DNA from: CAYJVP01 sp964373615
GTDB lineage: Bacteria > Patescibacteriota > Patescibacteriia > UBA9934 > GWF2-40-263
DNA length: 12,513 nt
Assembly: GCA_964373615.1 (NCBI GenBank)
Contig: CAYJVP010000030.1
Coordinates: 1-12,513, forward strand
Reading direction: 5' to 3'
A program made the position numbers and the translations under genes. The notes under the pieces are model-generated. The model saw only the letters and a list, made by a program, of their open reading frames with translations. It was not told the origin of the DNA and made no database searches. Positions 1 through 7,082 of the stretch are shown here, piece after piece (positions within the stretch are counted from its first letter, which is position 1; every line of letters starts with the position of its first letter).

Positions 1-104
1 GTCGGACGGGCAGCCGAGCCGGGAGCCTTCCGGCGCGAAATGGACTTTTGCAGAGGTCCCTAAACAGCCTGCCTCGGACGAATCCTGAATCCGGACCCAA
101 GTCC

Positions 105-143
105 TCCGTATCCGGGAAGAGGAATCCTCTTCCCGGATACGGA
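105..143. repeat. 39-bp palindromic element, copy 1 (intergenic)
   Basis: This is a perfect inverted repeat: 19-bp arms at 105-123 and 125-143 around a single central A at 124. It starts TCCGTATCC, has GGAATCC at its centre and ends GGATACGGA. A second element of the same length, centre and ends lies at 7763-7801 inside rarA, which suggests a dispersed palindrome family. There is no T-run next to it, so it is not a convincing terminator. The first 104 bases hold only a weak hairpin (18-34) and no gene I can support. Confidence 0.8.
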
Positions 144-190
144 TGCTGTGCCGCCTCCGCGCCATACCGTCCTCGAAGGTATGGTACGAA

Positions 191-226
191 CAACGAAAAC
201 CCTCCTTTGCATGAAGCTCTGGAGGG
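191..226 (-). terminator. Putative intrinsic terminator of the M50-like gene
   Basis: On the minus strand CCCTCC (226-221) can pair with GGAGGG (205-200) across a 15-nt loop, followed by TTTTCGTTGTT. It lies 17 nt beyond the stop codon of the M50-like gene. The stem is short and the loop large, so the call is moderate. Confidence 0.45.
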
Positions 227-242
227 GAAAACGGGGGGTCTG

Positions 243-659
243 TCAGGACGAGAAAAAGAACGCCTTGATGATCCTCCCGCCGTCGAGCGGTGGGATCGGG
301 AGGAGGTTCATCACATTGACGCTGAGAAGCAGAGCGCCAGAAAGACGAACCGTCTGGGCGTCGAAGACGCCTCCCAGCCCGAGCAGGCCGAGGGCGAAGA
401 CGCCCCCGACGAGCGGTCCGGCCACAGCGATCATCATCGCTGCCAGACGCGAGGGCGCCTCGTCATCCAGCAGTTCCACGACCCCAAGGAGCGGAACGAA
501 CCGCACGGACGCCACGATTCCCCAGTGTCGCGCTGCGAACACATGGCCGAGTGCATGCGCGGCGAGTCCCGCCATGAACAGAGCGCTCGGCAGCAGGCCG
601 AAGACGGCCGAATAGAACGCGAAGGAGGCAGCGGCGAGCAGGAGGCCAACGAGGTTCAT
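243..659 (-). CDS. M50-type (site-2-protease-like) membrane protein with degenerate HALGH motif
   Basis: This is a small hydrophobic protein of 138 aa with about four membrane segments. It has the layout of a minimal M50 (site-2 protease) core: a first motif read as HALGH in the second membrane segment, and a C-terminal NLLPIPPLDGGR motif whose Asp is the third zinc ligand in the family. The catalytic Glu of HExxH is replaced by Ala, so both His and the Asp remain but the general base is missing. Classical activity is therefore doubtful. I chose the ATG at 659 because GGAGAGG lies just upstream. A longer reading from a TTG at 707 would start inside the probable -35 box. It has its own promoter (681-707) and appears monocistronic. 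Codon use is more GC-rich than in the neighbouring cell-wall genes. The fold call is good; the function is unknown. Confidence 0.8.
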   Translation of the reverse strand: MNLVGLLLAAASFAFYSAVFGLLPSALFMAGLAAHALGHVFAARHWGIVASVRFVPLLGVVELLDDEAPSRLAAMMIAVAGPLVGGVFALGLLGLGGVFDAQTVRLSGALLLSVNVMNLLPIPPLDGGRIIKAFFFSS

Positions 660-680
660 GATCCTCTCCGAGCCGCGGAC

Positions 681-707
681 CTTATGCGACTTTTTTTCCC
701 GTGTCAA
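681..707 (-). promoter_or_regulatory. Sigma70-type promoter of the M50-like gene
   Basis: On the minus strand a perfect TTGACA (707-702) is followed after 15 nt by CATAAG (686-681), then a short leader carrying GGAGAGG before the ATG at 659. The spacing is a little short, but the position right after the upstream terminator fits a new transcription unit. Confidence 0.6.
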
Positions 708-709
708 GA

Positions 710-736
710 GAAACGAGCCCTTGCGGGGCTCGTTTC
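710..736 (-). terminator. Hairpin ending the rarA-murF gene string
   Basis: A perfect 11-bp stem (710-720 with 726-736, GAAACGAGCCC against its complement) has a 5-nt loop and lies six bases past the stop codon of the 491-aa gene. The tract after it on the minus strand is only TCTT, so it may be a weak or bidirectional terminator. On the plus strand it is followed by ATCTTTT. Confidence 0.6.
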
Positions 737-741
737 ATCTT

Positions 742-2217
742 TTAGCCTTTTGCTTCTTGCAGAGCGCGGAGGCGTTTGATCTCTTTCTCAACCTCCTCCG
801 TCACCGCGCGGCGCACCTCTTCCTGTTTCCATGCGTCCCGTTCATCCAGCTTGCGTTTGTCCGCCTCTTCCGCAAGTCGACGCAGCGCCCGTGCATGCAA
901 GTTCGCATACAAAACCTGACGTGGGCGCGTCCTGTGATGCGCTTCCTCTGGCAATCCGGCTCTGCGGCGAAGCTCGTTATCGTTCTTAGTCCACGCATCC
1001 AAAATCATGTGCGCCATCTCGTTGTCATCAGGATTCGGAGACCCTTCATGCGCTTCCATGATCGGAAGATAAAAATCCAAACTTCGTTCGATATCTACGC
1101 CAACCTCGTTGCCGAACTCCGCTGGATCCCGCGACAATTCATTGGCAGGGGCGGCATCGAGAATGGGTTCGCGAGGAGGACCGATCGGGCGCTCCGGCTT
1201 TGGCCCTCCCTTTCTCCGACGCAGAGCCAGAAGACCAAGCGCCAAAAGCGGCAGAGGGATTAAATACGTATCCTTTTCCCCACGCTCAAGTTTGAGATTG
1301 ATACGAACCATGCGCTTGTCCCCAACCAGTCGATCCAAATCCGCTTGGAGCGCCGGATCGGCGATTTTGTCTCGATTGTAGTCAGCAATAAGCTTCCATA
1401 CGGCCTCGGCTGCATTTCCTTTCTTTCCTGCAGCCGCCGCCATGTCCTGAAGCTCTTGATATTCATCTGGCGTAAATTGAATTTCATCGCCCTCTACACG
1501 AACGAGGCTCTCATCAACCTTGATCCCAAGACTCTGGAGCGCTTCCACCAACACGGCCGCGCCCTCAACGCCACGCACTTCCTCTGCGAGTTTCACGTTT
1601 TCCTCCTCGACATTCCCCGGCTTCACGCTCGATGGACGGCCGGCTTCAGGCGATGCTTCCCCAACTACCAATGCATCCGTGACGTTCCAACCCTTTAACG
1701 CCAGGCCTTCGCGATCGGCATAATCCTTCTCGTCCCAATTCAACCCATGAAGATCCTGCATGAGGGCGTCCCGAACCTGCCCGGACACGGCGGCGAGTAT
1801 TTGTTCCCTGGTCGTCGGATCCTGCCACTCGGCAGTATCAAAGTATTGCGCCCACAGGGCTGGTATGACGACTTCGAGATCGCGCTCAGCGGTTCCCTCT
1901 TTCTCAATCCCGACAGAAGCATAGGCTGGCTCGAGCAGACGTTTCCATTGAAACCTGCCATCAGCATCAATAATCGGAAGGTAAGCGCCAAAATCAAACC
2001 GACGCGATTCCGCACCGCTTTCGATTTCGGCATGCGCCTCAATCGACGTTTTGCCGGCTTGCCCCGTCATGTGGACATCGAAATCTTCGGCCGCAGCCGG
2101 ACCAGCCGCCGCGAGGCCAAGCCCAACCATTGCCTCAAATCTCCCCGGCCGTCGCTTTGGACGATGCTCCCCTTCCGGTTCCTTCCCTCCAAACCATCCC
2201 TCTAAAAATGCCGTCAT
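742..2217 (-). CDS. Two-segment membrane protein with OmpA-like segment, function unknown
   Basis: A 491-aa protein that I cannot assign to a named family. A basic stretch (residues 19-26) precedes a hydrophobic segment (about 29-43) ending AAAED, like a signal sequence or anchor. Residues 180-235 resemble an OmpA C-terminal domain of the ASPE type: VVGEASPE, then ENVKLAEEVRG, then a helix ending LGI. That family binds peptidoglycan, but the match is weak. A second membrane segment (about 318-332) is followed by RRRK. The C-terminal 160 residues are charged, with a probable coiled coil at the end. Two membrane passes would put residues 44-317 outside and the tail in the cytoplasm. It starts 19 nt after murF and is the last gene of the cell-wall string, which fits an envelope role. 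There is no clear Shine-Dalgarno. Confidence 0.75.
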   Translation of the reverse strand: MTAFLEGWFGGKEPEGEHRPKRRPGRFEAMVGLGLAAAGPAAAEDFDVHMTGQAGKTSIEAHAEIESGAESRRFDFGAYLPIIDADGRFQWKRLLEPAYASVGIEKEGTAERDLEVVIPALWAQYFDTAEWQDPTTREQILAAVSGQVRDALMQDLHGLNWDEKDYADREGLALKGWNVTDALVVGEASPEAGRPSSVKPGNVEEENVKLAEEVRGVEGAAVLVEALQSLGIKVDESLVRVEGDEIQFTPDEYQELQDMAAAAGKKGNAAEAVWKLIADYNRDKIADPALQADLDRLVGDKRMVRINLKLERGEKDTYLIPLPLLALGLLALRRRKGGPKPERPIGPPREPILDAAPANELSRDPAEFGNEVGVDIERSLDFYLPIMEAHEGSPNPDDNEMAHMILDAWTKNDNELRRRAGLPEEAHHRTRPRQVLYANLHARALRRLAEEADKRKLDERDAWKQEEVRRAVTEEVEKEIKRLRALQEAKG

Positions 2218-2236
2218 ACATCACGAAGTAAATAAA

Positions 2237-3517
2237 TTAATTCTCTAACCACTTTCCATATTGCCGCACGAGAAGTTCCGGTGCGCGCGTTGGTTCCGCC
2301 ATAATGTCCTTCACCACTTTTTCCATCCGTGCGCTTTGTGAACCTTTCACAAGCACAATGTCACCCTGCTTGATGTTGCGATCAAGCCACCGACCAGCCT
2401 CTTCGGCGTTTGAAAACTCGAGGACGTGTTCCGCCTCCATTCCTGCCTCGGCAGCCCCGCGGCAAATGTCCCGCGCCTTTTCCCCGACACACAGCAGCAG
2501 ATCCACGCCGCCGGATGCGGCCTGAAGTCCGACGTTTCGATGTTCTGCTTCGGAATACTGCCCCAGTTCGGCCATGTCTCCAAGTACCGCAATGCGACGA
2601 CGACCTTCAAACGGTGAGAACTCCTGAAGAGTTGAGAGCGCCGAGGAGGTCGATGCGGGCGCCGCGTTGTACGAATCATCAAGCACGAGTGTGCCTTTGA
2701 TGCCGGGCAAGGGACGCAAGCGCCCCGGCGGCGATTGGTAGGAGAGGAGTCGTTTGAAGATCTCGTCAAACGAAAGACCAAGATGAAGGCCAACGGCCGT
2801 GGCCGCAAGCGCCGCGGAAACTTGAGCTTTGCCAAGCGTATTTTTGAGCGTGAGATCCACTTCGCCGTTTCGGCTCTTCACGCGCACATGCGTTGTTGAA
2901 AACTCTTCCCCAGGATCAAACGAAAAATCCTCGCGCACTCCCACCTCGTATCCTATCGCCTGAAGATCTGCTGGACGAAACCCATAGGTCAGAACCGGAG
3001 CCGAGGTCCTGCTTGCAAACGCCGCGACACGATCATCGTCCGCGTTCAAAACAACCAGTCCATTTTCCGGCACATGCGTGACGAGCGCTGCTTTTTCATC
3101 GGCAAGTTTCTCAATTGTTCCAAAATGTTCCGCGTGGACCGGTGAAACCGCGGTCACAACCCCGATTTCTGGCGGCACAAGCTCACAAAGCTTTTGGATG
3201 TCTCCTGGTCGGTCCGCGCCAAACTCAAGCACGAGCACCTCTGGAAAATCTTTTTCCTGATAGGTGAGCACCTTCAACCAACCACGTACCGAACGTCCCG
3301 GACTCTTGAGTCCCAAAATGGCAAGCGGGACACCGAACTCATTGTTGTAGTTTTCCGTCGAAGCGCGAACGCGAAATTTGCCCGACAGAACCATGGCGAT
3401 GGCATTTTTCGTGGAGGTTTTGCCAACAGAACCTGTCACGGCAATGATCCGCGGCTTATGTTTTTGGATGAGCTTGCGGACTTTGGATTGGAGCAAATTT
3501 TGGACGAGTTGTTTCAT
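2237..3517 (-). CDS. murF: UDP-N-acetylmuramoyl-tripeptide--D-Ala-D-Ala ligase (MurF), short form
   Basis: MurF joins D-Ala-D-Ala to UDP-MurNAc-tripeptide in the cytoplasm, the last step of the peptidoglycan nucleotide precursor. The ATP P-loop AVTGSVGKTST is at residues 26-36. Further along are NYNNEFGVPLA, the central-domain signature SPVHAEHFGT, DDSYNAAPAS and GDMAELG (both typical of MurF rather than MurE), and the C-terminal VKGSQSARME. The protein is 426 aa, and the P-loop lies almost at the start. The usual N-terminal MurE/MurF substrate-binding domain of about 90-100 residues is therefore missing. The start follows a repeat-filled gap and no longer in-frame start is evident. It sits between the PBP gene and the OmpA-like gene on the same strand. 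Identification is firm; the missing domain is the odd point. Confidence 0.93.
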   Translation of the reverse strand: MKQLVQNLLQSKVRKLIQKHKPRIIAVTGSVGKTSTKNAIAMVLSGKFRVRASTENYNNEFGVPLAILGLKSPGRSVRGWLKVLTYQEKDFPEVLVLEFGADRPGDIQKLCELVPPEIGVVTAVSPVHAEHFGTIEKLADEKAALVTHVPENGLVVLNADDDRVAAFASRTSAPVLTYGFRPADLQAIGYEVGVREDFSFDPGEEFSTTHVRVKSRNGEVDLTLKNTLGKAQVSAALAATAVGLHLGLSFDEIFKRLLSYQSPPGRLRPLPGIKGTLVLDDSYNAAPASTSSALSTLQEFSPFEGRRRIAVLGDMAELGQYSEAEHRNVGLQAASGGVDLLLCVGEKARDICRGAAEAGMEAEHVLEFSNAEEAGRWLDRNIKQGDIVLVKGSQSARMEKVVKDIMAEPTRAPELLVRQYGKWLEN

Positions 3518-3524
3518 ACTTGAG

Positions 3525-3605
3525 CCGTTAGCCTTTAGCTTTTAGCCATTAGCTTCGGGCTAACAGCCAACCGCTAACAGCTAATGGCTAACGGCTAACG
3601 GCTAC
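3525..3605. repeat. Degenerate heptamer repeats (TTAGCCN type) forming an inverted repeat
   Basis: The 92-nt gap between the PBP stop and the murF start is filled by 7-nt units of the form TTAGCYN. They run in one orientation on the left (about 3528-3554) and as the complement GCTAACN on the right (about 3560-3603). GCCGTTAGCC and TTAGCCATTAGC on the left have complements on the right, so the whole stretch can fold into a long hairpin. The left arm has one extra unit. It is not a CRISPR: the units are too short and there are no spacers. Confidence 0.8.
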
Positions 3606-3609
3606 GCCA

Positions 3610-5394
3610 TTACCTCTCTGGCGGAACTTCCAAATAGCGTAGCAAAAAATCTGCGATTTTACCAAAAAGCGGCGCGGCCGTGGATTCGGCCCATTTGACG
3701 TCGCGAGGACGGTCAATTCTGACCACCATGGCAAACCTTGGGTTGCTGACGGGTCCGAATCCAGCGAACGATCCAATCGTCACGTCCGGATCATACCCCA
3801 GGCCATCCGTGCGCGCCACCTGTGCCGTGCCGGTTTTGCCAGCAATGTAGTAGCCTGGCACCCCTGCGCGTTTACCGTGCCCATACTCGACCACGGACAC
3901 AAGCATCGCTCCAAGCAGCCGCGCGGTCTGCTCCTTGACAACAGACCGCACTTCGGATGACGCAAACGTCTCGGTTCGACCATCCGGATATCGAATCTCC
4001 TCAACGAGAAGCGGCGAAAGCAGCGTCCCGCCGTTTGCGATGGCGGCGTAGGCCATGGCGAGTTGCAGCGGGGTCACGGTGATCCCCTGCCCGAAGGAAG
4101 CGGTCGCGGCATACACCTCTCCCCCAATGTCGAGCGAGGAAATATTCCCCGGCATCTCGGTTTCAAGCGGGATGCCGGTCGCGCTCCCAAACCCAAAATT
4201 CTTCACGTACTTGACGAACGTATCCATCCCCATGGCGCGCATCGCGAAAATCATTCCCGTGTTAATGGACGCCTCAAGAACGGTCGTCATGTTTACAAGT
4301 CCGTAGCTCTTTCCCTCCGCGTTTTGGATGGGCTCTGGCCATCCTTCCACGGTTGCAGAACCCGTGTCTTCAAACGTCGTGGTTGGTTCCACGGCGCCAA
4401 CATCGAGCGCCGCGGCCATGGTGATTGGCTTGAACACGGAACCCGGTTCGTAGGCATGGAAAATAGCTGGGTTGTTGAGATTCATGATGTCCGAAACGGC
4501 GCCGTAATCGTTCGGATCAAAGTCCGGAGCCCCACACATGGCAAGGATTCGACCAGTGGAAGGCTCCACAATCACCACGGATCCGCCATCCGCACCATGC
4601 TTTTTTACCGCTTCGTCGAGTTTCGAACACGCTTCATATTGAAGCGTTCGATCAATCGTGAGGACGAGGTCCGCACCGTCCACGGCCGGCTCAAACGATC
4701 GCTCTCCGAGAGCGATCAATCGCCCGGCAATGTCGCGCTCGGAACGCAAAAAACCTGGCGTGCCCGTGAGCGTGTCGTCAAAATATCCCTCGAGGCCGTA
4801 CTTGCCGGACTTCTGTCCGCTTTCGTCGGACCCCAAAAAACCCAGAACGTGGCCGCTCATGCGCTGCTCGGGATACAATCGAACCGATGTGCGAACATAG
4901 AACACGCCATCGAGTTTAGCGGCAAGAATTTCCTCGAGCTGTTTATCCGTCACGGCTTGGGCGATTGGTTCGTAGGGATCCTCGTCATCACCAAGGCGTG
5001 CCAGGAGCGCGGTCCGACTTTCTTCGTTGAATCCAAGAATTTCGACGAGCGCATCAACCGTGCGCTCCGTGTCCACAATACGACGTGGGTCAGCATACAC
5101 AGACGCGAGCTGCTGATTCGTGGCCACGGGCACGAGCAGATTGTCTTTGCTGTCATGCGCAAAAATTTCTCCACGCTCTGGAAAGAGTTCCTGAAACAGT
5201 TCGTGCTGCCCAGAGGCGAGCGCTTCGTAGAATCCGCGCTCGACCACCTGCAGGGAAAACATTTTTGCGATGATGGCCACGACAAAAAGAACCATCACGC
5301 CAAAAAAAATTCGCACGCGAACGTCCACGTTTATTCCACGACGTCCTCCGCTTCGGTGGTTTGGTGACGATCGTTGCCAACCCATAGATCTCAT
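3610..5394 (-). CDS. Class B penicillin-binding protein (FtsI/PBP2 type transpeptidase)
   Basis: A 594-aa monofunctional transpeptidase that cross-links peptidoglycan outside the membrane, the FtsI/PBP2B type of septal or side-wall synthesis. A short cytoplasmic tail is followed by one membrane anchor (about residues 27-47), a PBP-dimer/pedestal domain (about 70-230, with RGEIFAHD and YPEQRMSGHVLGF), and the transpeptidase domain. All three active-site motifs are present: SVFK (319-322, nucleophile Ser319), SIN (376-378) and KTG (520-522). There is no PASTA domain. The ATG overlaps the stop of the upstream gene as ATGA, which indicates translational coupling. Later ATG codons (residue 4) are possible starts. 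murF follows after the heptamer repeats. Family is certain; whether it is the division or elongation enzyme is not shown, since no ftsW or rodA is in the window. Confidence 0.94.
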   Translation of the reverse strand: MRSMGWQRSSPNHRSGGRRGINVDVRVRIFFGVMVLFVVAIIAKMFSLQVVERGFYEALASGQHELFQELFPERGEIFAHDSKDNLLVPVATNQQLASVYADPRRIVDTERTVDALVEILGFNEESRTALLARLGDDEDPYEPIAQAVTDKQLEEILAAKLDGVFYVRTSVRLYPEQRMSGHVLGFLGSDESGQKSGKYGLEGYFDDTLTGTPGFLRSERDIAGRLIALGERSFEPAVDGADLVLTIDRTLQYEACSKLDEAVKKHGADGGSVVIVEPSTGRILAMCGAPDFDPNDYGAVSDIMNLNNPAIFHAYEPGSVFKPITMAAALDVGAVEPTTTFEDTGSATVEGWPEPIQNAEGKSYGLVNMTTVLEASINTGMIFAMRAMGMDTFVKYVKNFGFGSATGIPLETEMPGNISSLDIGGEVYAATASFGQGITVTPLQLAMAYAAIANGGTLLSPLLVEEIRYPDGRTETFASSEVRSVVKEQTARLLGAMLVSVVEYGHGKRAGVPGYYIAGKTGTAQVARTDGLGYDPDVTIGSFAGFGPVSNPRFAMVVRIDRPRDVKWAESTAAPLFGKIADFLLRYLEVPPER

Positions 5395-6596
5395 TCAGGA
5401 AGCCCGAACCCAAACAGCGACCCGCTGCCGCGCGGATTGCGACCGGCAAGCACCTCGTCCCCGTCGCTCTCTCCGTCTTGGTCCGTGTCGGGATCGCGGG
5501 CGTCTGTGCCGTAAAACGCCTCGAGCAAATCAGAAAGCCCGTCTTGGTCGAGGTCGGAAGCGTCGTCTTTGTCAACCGTGGGAAGCTTCGCATCCGCGCT
5601 CCCAAGCAAGGAACCGGAATCTCCAGATCCGTTTTCGGCAAACCCGGACGTGGGAAGCGATGCCCCGAGTCCCTTGGCAAACGCGCCAAAGGTCAAAACC
5701 TCTTTGGGTCTTTCAACGGCAAATGGAGCGTCGTAATCATCAAAATGCACGAGTAGATCCACAGGCGTCAGCGCAGAGTCGCGGCCTTCGTCCACAAGAC
5801 CAGCCGCCTGAACGCGATACAGTCGATGGTCGTCTGTCCCGATCCAGAGCCGAATGGAAAGACGCGAAAGCGCGGTCGCCCGCTCTTCAACAAGCAGTCG
5901 CTCTTCGTTCGTCGGCTCGCGCCCTTCGCGATACCGAATCACGTCGCGCAAAAACGCGCCGGCGGCGTCACGATCAATCGTCACGTCAAACATCCGCGTT
6001 GGAACACCGGCCACGAGCTCCGTGATGTCATCCACGCGATTGACCGTAAAGATATTTGCGACGCGCAAATATTCACGAAAGGAAGAAAGCGACTCCGCCG
6101 TCCACGCCCTCGCGTTTTCCTTGGTCGAGAGCGGAAAAATTACCCCGGGGATGATCGGACCCCACAGGTTGAGTTCTGCCGAGCTCAGGGCGATCCACAT
6201 GTCTTTCTCAAACGAAACTCCCGCGACATCAGGCCCCGGGGGTTCGTAAAAAAGATAGGTCATGTCCGAAAACCGCCGCACCTCTCCTTGGAGATCCGCC
6301 ACCTCCCCACTCTCGGAAATCTGAGCCACGCGAAATTTCGTGGCGTGTTCCACGCGACCGGGATCTTCGAGATTCACCTGACCTTTCGTGTACAGCGTCG
6401 TCGTCACACTCCCCTCCTCTTGCCGAGACCAACTGAACGCGCCAGAAAGTCGCACGGTTTTTGCCTCGGACATGGCCACAAGCATGCGGCGGAGCTCACC
6501 CTCGGGTTTGAATGGAAGCAAAACCATCCGTGTCGCAATCGCAAGCGACACGGCGGTCAACGCCCCGATTGCTATAAACGCAATGATGCGTTTCAC
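5391..6596 (-). CDS. Membrane-anchored LolA/LppX-like protein with TSP3-type calcium-binding tail
   Basis: A 401-aa protein beginning with a GTG, two bases after the preceding stop. An N-terminal hydrophobic segment (about residues 4-28) serves as signal or anchor. The next 290 residues resemble the LolA/LppX half-barrel lipid-carrier fold only in general pattern: a helix with LRRMLVAMSEAKTVRLSG, then alternating strands. I hold this loosely. Near the C-terminus are two thrombospondin type 3-like calcium repeats, DLDQDGLSDLLE and DTDQDGESDGDE, separated by YGTDARDP and followed by GRNP. This tail is common in exported proteins. Its stop overlaps the PBP start, so the two are probably made together at the envelope. 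Function is unknown; lipid or wall-precursor handling is speculation. Confidence 0.75.
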   Translation of the reverse strand: MKRIIAFIAIGALTAVSLAIATRMVLLPFKPEGELRRMLVAMSEAKTVRLSGAFSWSRQEEGSVTTTLYTKGQVNLEDPGRVEHATKFRVAQISESGEVADLQGEVRRFSDMTYLFYEPPGPDVAGVSFEKDMWIALSSAELNLWGPIIPGVIFPLSTKENARAWTAESLSSFREYLRVANIFTVNRVDDITELVAGVPTRMFDVTIDRDAAGAFLRDVIRYREGREPTNEERLLVEERATALSRLSIRLWIGTDDHRLYRVQAAGLVDEGRDSALTPVDLLVHFDDYDAPFAVERPKEVLTFGAFAKGLGASLPTSGFAENGSGDSGSLLGSADAKLPTVDKDDASDLDQDGLSDLLEAFYGTDARDPDTDQDGESDGDEVLAGRNPRGSGSLFGFGLPE

Positions 6597-6598
6597 AC

Positions 6599-7060
6599 TT
6601 AATCGCCTACCACCGCCACGCTCTCTTCAACCAACACGCCGCCCGTGTACGCCTGTTCATCCCCGCTCGCCTCATTCTGAAGGATGCGCACAAGTTCCCC
6701 GACATCGTTTTCAAAATCCTTAAAGATATACTTTTCACCCTCCTCAACAGGAACCTCCCCGACGATCACGGTCACCGTCCCCTTATCTTCATACGAAAGC
6801 TCGTAGCTGTCTCCTTGATATCCAACCGCGTCCGGCTCTTCCTCATCGCGCTCAACCTCTTCTTCAGCAACCCAAAAATCAACCATCTCATCCGTTTCGG
6901 GATTGACAGAAACAAATGAGCCGTCGTCTGAAAACAGCCAATACACGACATCCCCGCCGTGCAGGGTGATTTCCGCGCGGCCCTGGTACTCAAACGGATC
7001 GTTGCGCACGAGCAGCGTCGTGCCGGGTTCGAGCTCCTTGAGAAGTTTTTCGGTGGTCAT
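6599..7060 (-). CDS. Small acidic protein, DUF4178-like
   Basis: A 153-aa, strongly acidic, soluble protein without signal or membrane segments. Residues 10-65 (EPGTTLLVRNDPFEYQGRAE, then YWLFSDDGSFVSVNPE) resemble the DUF4178 pattern of a glycine turn, a 'YxG' strand, then a hydrophobic strand leading to a displayed residue pair. This is a weak family match by eye. Residues 68-78 are an acidic run, EEEVERDEEEP. It starts 22 nt after rarA and ends 2 nt before the LolA-like gene, so it is part of the same unit. DUF4178 proteins elsewhere often sit with membrane or stress genes, but no biochemical role is established. No Shine-Dalgarno is visible. Confidence 0.7.
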   Translation of the reverse strand: MTTEKLLKELEPGTTLLVRNDPFEYQGRAEITLHGGDVVYWLFSDDGSFVSVNPETDEMVDFWVAEEEVERDEEEPDAVGYQGDSYELSYEDKGTVTVIVGEVPVEEGEKYIFKDFENDVGELVRILQNEASGDEQAYTGGVLVEESVAVVGD

Positions 7061-7082
7061 AAATTTTTAGGATGCAAGGGAT

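Noticed and set aside
2..13. TCGGACGGGCAG shared with 10888-10899
   Set aside because: A single 12-base GC-rich match without longer similarity; too short to call a repeat.
660..707. N-terminal extension of the M50-like gene from a TTG at 707
   Set aside because: The TTG is part of a perfect -35 box, and a better Shine-Dalgarno precedes the ATG at 659.
3525..3605. CRISPR array in the PBP-murF gap
   Set aside because: Units are seven bases, degenerate and contiguous, with no unique spacers.
4063..5367. Plus-strand open frame of about 434 codons opposite the PBP
   Set aside because: The minus strand has all three PBP active-site motifs. The plus frame has no recognisable domain and is a GC-driven shadow.
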